From PSLL01 sp964389705 (GTDB taxonomy: Bacteria > Desulfobacterota_D > UBA1144 > Nemesobacterales > CSP1-2): a stretch of 58,183 nucleotides of DNA. Both the position numbers and the translations under genes were made by a program. The stretch is taken from NCBI GenBank assembly GCA_964389705.1, contig CAYMEO010000004.1, forward strand, positions 1-58,183. Reading direction: 5' to 3'. Under the pieces are notes generated by a model. The model had not been told where the DNA came from and searched no databases. It worked only from the letters and a program-made list of their open reading frames with translations. Positions 57,051 through 58,183 of the stretch are shown in pieces (positions within the stretch are counted from its first letter, which is position 1; each line of letters begins with the position of its first letter).

Positions 57051-57176
57051 ATGTCAGATAAGGATGAAAAAGGAACAGGTTTTTCAGGATTGATGATTAA
57101 TATTCTAGGGTTCTTAATTGTTATCGGTATCATCTTTATTGTTGTTGCCGGTGTTTATTATATTATCAATCCTTAG
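57051..57176 (+). CDS. 41-residue single-span membrane peptide
   Basis: The ATG at 57051 has AAAAGGAAC upstream. The product has a charged N-terminus (MSDKDEKGTGFSG) and one hydrophobic span (LMINILGFLIVIGIIFIVVA) ending YYIINP. It lies 16 bases after the nitroreductase-like gene and is probably in the same operon. I do not recognise a family. Confidence 0.55.
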   Translation: MSDKDEKGTGFSGLMINILGFLIVIGIIFIVVAGVYYIINP

Positions 57177-57187
57177 TTTTTGAGAAA

Positions 57188-57351
57188 TGGAGTTGGCTAC
57201 AGTGCCATTGCGAATATAAATAGTCCTGCCGACTAAAGTTGGGTAAAGGAGTTAGTAGATATAGTAAATACCTATTGTCCTTTACTGGATACACACTACA
57301 AAGGCCAATCAATGTAAATGGCACCATAAACCTTAACGGCGAGTTGCTCCA
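57188..57351. other. Branched set of inverted repeats in an intergenic region
   Basis: Nested complementary arms: TGGAG/CTCCA (57188-57192 with 57347-57351), GTGCCATT/AATGGCAC (57202-57209 with 57317-57324), and inside these TAGTC/GACTA (57221-57225 with 57231-57235) and GTAAAGGA/TCCTTTAC (57243-57250 with 57278-57285). Together they would fold as a closed stem with two internal hairpins. It fills the space between two converging genes. It could be a structured RNA, a bidirectional terminator of unusual form or a small mobile element remnant. Confidence 0.4.
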
Positions 57352-57370
57352 AAGATAATTTGAAATCACT

Positions 57371-58096
57371 CTAACCCTTTAGCTTTATATAAACCGATTG
57401 GCCCGAATCCTTTGTGACGATTTCAAAGTGATCGGATAGAGATCTAAATAGGGGAGTCATGGTTTTAAATCCGTATGTTCTTGTATCAAAGCTGGGGTCT
57501 AATTTTCTTAGCGCCTCGCCTATCTTGCCTAGATATGCCAGTTCATCCTCTTGGACGACCATATTGAATGCCTCTTTAAGTAAATCAATCAATTCAGTTC
57601 TTGCCGCCTCGGTTCTGTTTAGATTTTTCTTCGATTCATCGGGTGAGGGTTCGGCTCTGTCAATTAAATTTTCTGTGTATACAAACAGTTCACAGGCTTT
57701 GACAAAGGGTTGAGGGGTCTTCTTCTGACCGATTCCCATTACGAAGACGCCTGACTCCCTTAGCCTTGTTGCCAGTCTTGTATAGTCACCATCACTTGAG
57801 ACAATGCAAAAGCCATTTACCACCCTTCCGTGTAGAATATCCATAGCGTCAATGATCAGGGCGCTATCGGTAGAATTTTTGCCCGTAGTGTATTTGAACT
57901 GTTGTATGGGCTGAACGGCATGTATGTGAAGTTCCTTTTTCCATCCGTTCATATGGGGGCTTGTCCAATCTCCATAGATTCTCCTTATAGTAACAACCCC
58001 CTGCTTGGCAACCTCGCTGAGAATGTGCCCCAGTAGGTTGGGTTGTGCGTTTTCTCCATCTATGAGAACTGCTATTTTGGGGGTATTACCATTCAT
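57371..58096 (-). CDS. NYN-domain ribonuclease-like protein with C-terminal LOTUS (OST-HTH) domain
   Basis: The N-terminal NYN (PIN-like, LabA/DUF88) domain spans about 1-150 with acidic residues in VLIDGENAQP, NSTDSALIIDAMDIL and CIVSSDGDYTRLATRLRE, which match the metal-binding set of this nuclease fold. A C-terminal OST-HTH/LOTUS domain (about 165-240) includes LIDLLKEAFNMV and TYGFKTMTPLFRSLSDHFEI, an RNA-binding or quadruplex-binding module. The 241-residue length fits the family. A strong promoter lies upstream. It probably acts on RNA. The target is unknown. Confidence 0.9.
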   Translation of the reverse strand: MNGNTPKIAVLIDGENAQPNLLGHILSEVAKQGVVTIRRIYGDWTSPHMNGWKKELHIHAVQPIQQFKYTTGKNSTDSALIIDAMDILHGRVVNGFCIVSSDGDYTRLATRLRESGVFVMGIGQKKTPQPFVKACELFVYTENLIDRAEPSPDESKKNLNRTEAARTELIDLLKEAFNMVVQEDELAYLGKIGEALRKLDPSFDTRTYGFKTMTPLFRSLSDHFEIVTKDSGQSVYIKLKG

Positions 58097-58142
58097 TTCT
58101 CATCACCTTACCTTTGGTGATCCTATAAAGCGATTGCAATGA

Positions 58143-58172
58143 ATCATATCAAATTCCTCTCATATTTGTCAA
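58143..58172 (-). promoter_or_regulatory. Consensus-like promoter of the NYN-LOTUS gene
   Basis: On the minus strand TTGACA (58172-58167) and TATGAT (58148-58143) are 18 bases apart. A perfect 8-base palindrome ATTGCAAT (58133-58140) overlaps the expected transcript start and could be an operator half or full site. Confidence 0.6.
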
Positions 58173-58183
58173 TTGATTGTACT

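Overview
This window looks like one metagenome-assembled scaffold from an uncultured Gram-negative bacterium. It carries two gaps of exactly 100 N, a phosphate-porin-like outer-membrane protein, a lipoprotein, cytochrome c maturation substrates and a Gram-negative-type GyrB with the long insert. Base composition is moderately AT-rich, arginine is mostly AGA/AGG, and TTG/GTG starts are common even in core genes (rpoB, rpoC, gyrB). Gene content (aerobic cbb3-type oxidase, sulfite oxidase, HpnR-like B12 radical SAM enzymes, RtcB/archease) would fit a deltaproteobacterial-grade or candidate-phylum lineage such as Desulfobacterota or Dadabacteria. That placement is inference only and no marker was compared.

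Layout: (1) 1-14768 is the classical transcription/translation block: the 3' part of tRNA-Trp, secE-nusG-rplK-rplA-rplJ-rplL-rpoB-rpoC, then valS. An attenuator-like leader sits before rpoB and a strong hairpin separates rpoC from valS. (2) 14826-24058 is mixed: a lipoprotein gene with foreign-looking codon use, a purL-purF operon, a small zinc-ribbon gene, two overlapping paralogous HpnR-like B12/radical SAM genes, a MORN-like repeat protein and a HAD hydrolase. (3) 24132-30496 holds gyrB and dcd, a scaffold gap flanked by a 23-bp direct repeat, then rpsB-tsf-pyrH-frr. (4) 30679-40783 has a small membrane protein, a soluble multi-PAS hybrid-type histidine kinase, a geranylgeranyl-reductase-family flavoprotein, serS, rtcB with archease, and an OtsA-OtsB fusion whose phosphatase half has lost catalytic residues. 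(5) After the second gap and a decayed universal-stress-protein gene, 41397-49498 forms a sulfur/respiration district: a CoA-disulfide-reductase-like flavoprotein, a TAT-exported sulfite oxidase with its monohaem cytochrome, an ECF sigma/anti-sigma pair, small membrane proteins, ccoS and a cbb3-type oxidase. In that oxidase CcoO and a CcoP-like protein share an identical 367-bp cytochrome c segment. (6) 49602-58183 carries queG, several small or poorly known genes, a porin-cupredoxin-TPR operon, a nitroreductase-like gene with a 41-residue membrane peptide, a structured intergenic segment and a NYN-LOTUS protein.

The most coherent picture in the accessory part is sulfite oxidation in the periplasm feeding electrons through c-type cytochromes into a cbb3-type oxidase, possibly under control of the ECF sigma factor encoded between the two sets. 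The observations most worth checking are the perfect cytochrome c duplication, the degenerate trehalose-phosphatase domain, the paired HpnR-like methylase candidates, the porin with its signal peptide out of frame, the rpoB leader and the branched inverted-repeat element near the right end.
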